Part shown: piece after piece, positions 14,331-15,599 of the stretch | How positions within the stretch are numbered: position 1 is the first letter of the stretch | How the letters are laid out: each line of letters starts with the position of its first letter | Translations under genes and position numbers: made by a program | NCBI GenBank assembly: GCA_007126415.1 | Contig: SLBH01000252.1 | Span: 1-15,599 of the forward strand | DNA: 15,599 nt | Direction of reading: 5' to 3' | DNA from: Spirochaetales bacterium | GTDB lineage: Bacteria; Spirochaetota; Spirochaetia; DSM-27196; SLAA01 | Notes under the pieces: model-generated | What the model was told of the DNA's origin: nothing | Seen by the model: the letters and a program-made list of their open reading frames with translations, nothing else | The model's database searches: none

Positions 14331-14374
14331 TTCTCGGGGTGCTTAGGACTCCCCTTTGTGAGATCCGCCTTCCC

Positions 14375-15577
14375 CTACTCCACCAGATCCTCGCGGTCGC
14401 TCAGTCGAAGTTTGCCCTCCGCCTCGAGCTCGCGTAAACGCTTCACAAACGCATCGACTGCCTCGTCGACTTCCCGCCGCGGAACCGGCCCGAGCCGCTC
14501 ATACTCCTCCGCAACCATTCGTCGCCGCCGCATCGAGAGATTCGCCAAGAGCTTGCCGCGAATTTCATCACGCTTACCTTTCAGTGTGCGAGCGATCTCG
14601 GTATCTTCAAGTTCGCGAAGCACGCCTTGAAGGTCCGCATCTTGAATATACAGCACCGACTCGATCGTGAACAACTGCTGCTCAACCGCGTCGGCAAGCT
14701 CCGGATCCTCGCCGCGAATCCGTGCAATGATCTCCTCACCGGAACTCGAGTCCATATAACGGAGGATCGCGGCAACCGTACTGTGCCCGTCGAGATCCTG
14801 CGACACCACACGTCCCTGCCTTCGAATCTTCTCTTTGATGGCATCCTCGATCTGGTTAAGCACCGCCGTGTCGATCTTTCTCATCCGTGAGACGCGTTTG
14901 ACAACCTCACGCTGAGACTCGAGCGGCAAAGATTGCAACACCTTCGATGCGGTCGCCGGTGAAAGCCAGGCAAGAATCATGCTCACCACCGGCGGCGCCT
15001 CGTTCTTGAACAGCGTGATCAACTGCGTCGACTCAAGCTCCTCCAAGAACTCGAAGTACGCACGCGGCGGTCGTCCTAACGCCCGCGTATAGATCGTTTC
15101 ACCGCGCTCGTTTCCAAAGGCCGACTCTAAGAACTGCAACGCCGTGTCAGGCCCGCCTTGCGGCTCGAGGCGCGTTCGCTTCATGAGCGCGCCGAACTCG
15201 CCGGCGAGCGCCTGCGCCTCCTCTCGGCCAACCGCACGAACCCGCGCTATCTCGTAGGTAACTCGCTCTATTTCATCTGCCGACAGATGTCGCAGTATCT
15301 CGGCGGCCTCATCCTTACCAAGCAACAGCAACAGTTTAGCCACCCGGCGCGCAGGCGCTTCGGCCTCACCCTCGGCCTCGGCGCCCGCGGTGGCCCTTGG
15401 CAGCGAGACTCCGGTAGTCTTCTCCAGGCCGCTAAATCGCCGCCTCGGCTCATCGGTTGAGCTAAAGTCACCACTGGGATCCGCGCCGCTATCTGAAGAC
15501 GCATCGTCACCATCGCTCGCCTCGCCGGGTTTCTGCGCGCTTTTATAGGCGCGCAAACGGCGCTTATTCAGATCCAT
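14375..15577 (-). CDS. FliG-like flagellar motor switch protein, FliG1-type paralogue
   Basis: The 400-residue protein is about 60-70 residues longer than usual FliG because of a Ser/Asp/Glu/Ala-rich N-terminal extension (about 15-75). From 76 on it follows the FliG order: FliG-N (ARRVAKLLLLLG), FliG-M and FliG-C (ARTLKGK through GPVP). FliG forms the rotor switch ring and contacts the stator. Torque residues align without gaps to E. coli: K333 (K264), R350 (R281), E357 and E358 (D288, D289), but P366 replaces R297. The EHPQ motif that contacts FliM reads EAPP (193-196). Spirochaetes typically carry two FliG proteins; these changes and the position upstream of alaS, recalled from Borrelia fliG1, suggest the FliG1 form rather than the main rotor FliG2. 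ATG 15577 lacks a clear ribosome site; only 22 nt upstream are visible. Confidence 0.85.
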   Translation of the reverse strand: MDLNKRRLRAYKSAQKPGEASDGDDASSDSGADPSGDFSSTDEPRRRFSGLEKTTGVSLPRATAGAEAEGEAEAPARRVAKLLLLLGKDEAAEILRHLSADEIERVTYEIARVRAVGREEAQALAGEFGALMKRTRLEPQGGPDTALQFLESAFGNERGETIYTRALGRPPRAYFEFLEELESTQLITLFKNEAPPVVSMILAWLSPATASKVLQSLPLESQREVVKRVSRMRKIDTAVLNQIEDAIKEKIRRQGRVVSQDLDGHSTVAAILRYMDSSSGEEIIARIRGEDPELADAVEQQLFTIESVLYIQDADLQGVLRELEDTEIARTLKGKRDEIRGKLLANLSMRRRRMVAEEYERLGPVPRREVDEAVDAFVKRLRELEAEGKLRLSDREDLVE

Positions 15578-15599
15578 AGCCCGAGCATAGCCGCCCTCA

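Noticed and set aside
1..15599. tRNA or rRNA genes, CRISPR arrays, insertion sequences, prophage or defence genes
   Set aside because: I looked on both strands and found no cloverleaf, no spaced direct repeats, and no transposase, integrase or phage motifs; nearly all DNA is covered by housekeeping or TPR genes.

Overview
The window is a gene-dense bacterial chromosome segment, GC-rich by eye and with NNC/NNG-biased codons. It most probably comes from a free-living spirochaete (Spirochaetales). The evidence is a divergent FliG paralogue of the spirochaetal FliG1 type placed just upstream of alaS (an arrangement I recall from Borrelia), an AlaRS that ends right after its editing domain, and TPR-rich proteins of no clear family. 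I see no tRNA, rRNA, insertion sequence, CRISPR array or prophage. Several genes use GTG starts (dnaE, recG, rsmD, hisZ and the TM2 gene).

Left part, + strand (1-7708): the 3' end of a [2Fe-2S] subunit and the FAD subunit of a xanthine-dehydrogenase-family molybdoenzyme overlap by 17 nt and are followed after 18 nt by dnaE (DNA polymerase III alpha). A two-module YggT membrane protein, recG and rsmD follow with short gaps or overlaps, so 1-7708 may be one long co-directional run. A candidate terminator lies after rsmD.

Middle part, + strand (7754-11899): an extended -10 promoter precedes hisZ-hisG-hisB. hisZ/hisG and hisG/hisB overlap. HisG is the short form that needs HisZ. HisZG make phosphoribosyl-ATP and HisB makes imidazole-acetol phosphate; the other His steps are not in the window. 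After hisB come a G-quadruplex-capable tract and a good sigma-70-type promoter, then two overlapping genes for TPR proteins of unknown role. The larger one carries a 138-residue four-TPR block present twice.

Right part, - strand (15577 down to 11931): fliG paralogue, a TM2-domain protein with a C-terminal helix-rich region, then alaS. alaS converges on the TPR operon with a 31-nt gap and no visible terminator. alaS has its own near-consensus promoter placed so close to the ATG that the mRNA should be almost leaderless. Three alternating ACGGA half-sites overlap that promoter.

The observations most worth following up are the alaS promoter/half-site array, the C-Ala-less AlaRS, the loss of metal ligands in the DnaE PHP domain, the altered FliG paralogue with its TM2 neighbour, and the uncharacterised TPR pair. 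I did not find a complete, clearly new multi-gene system.
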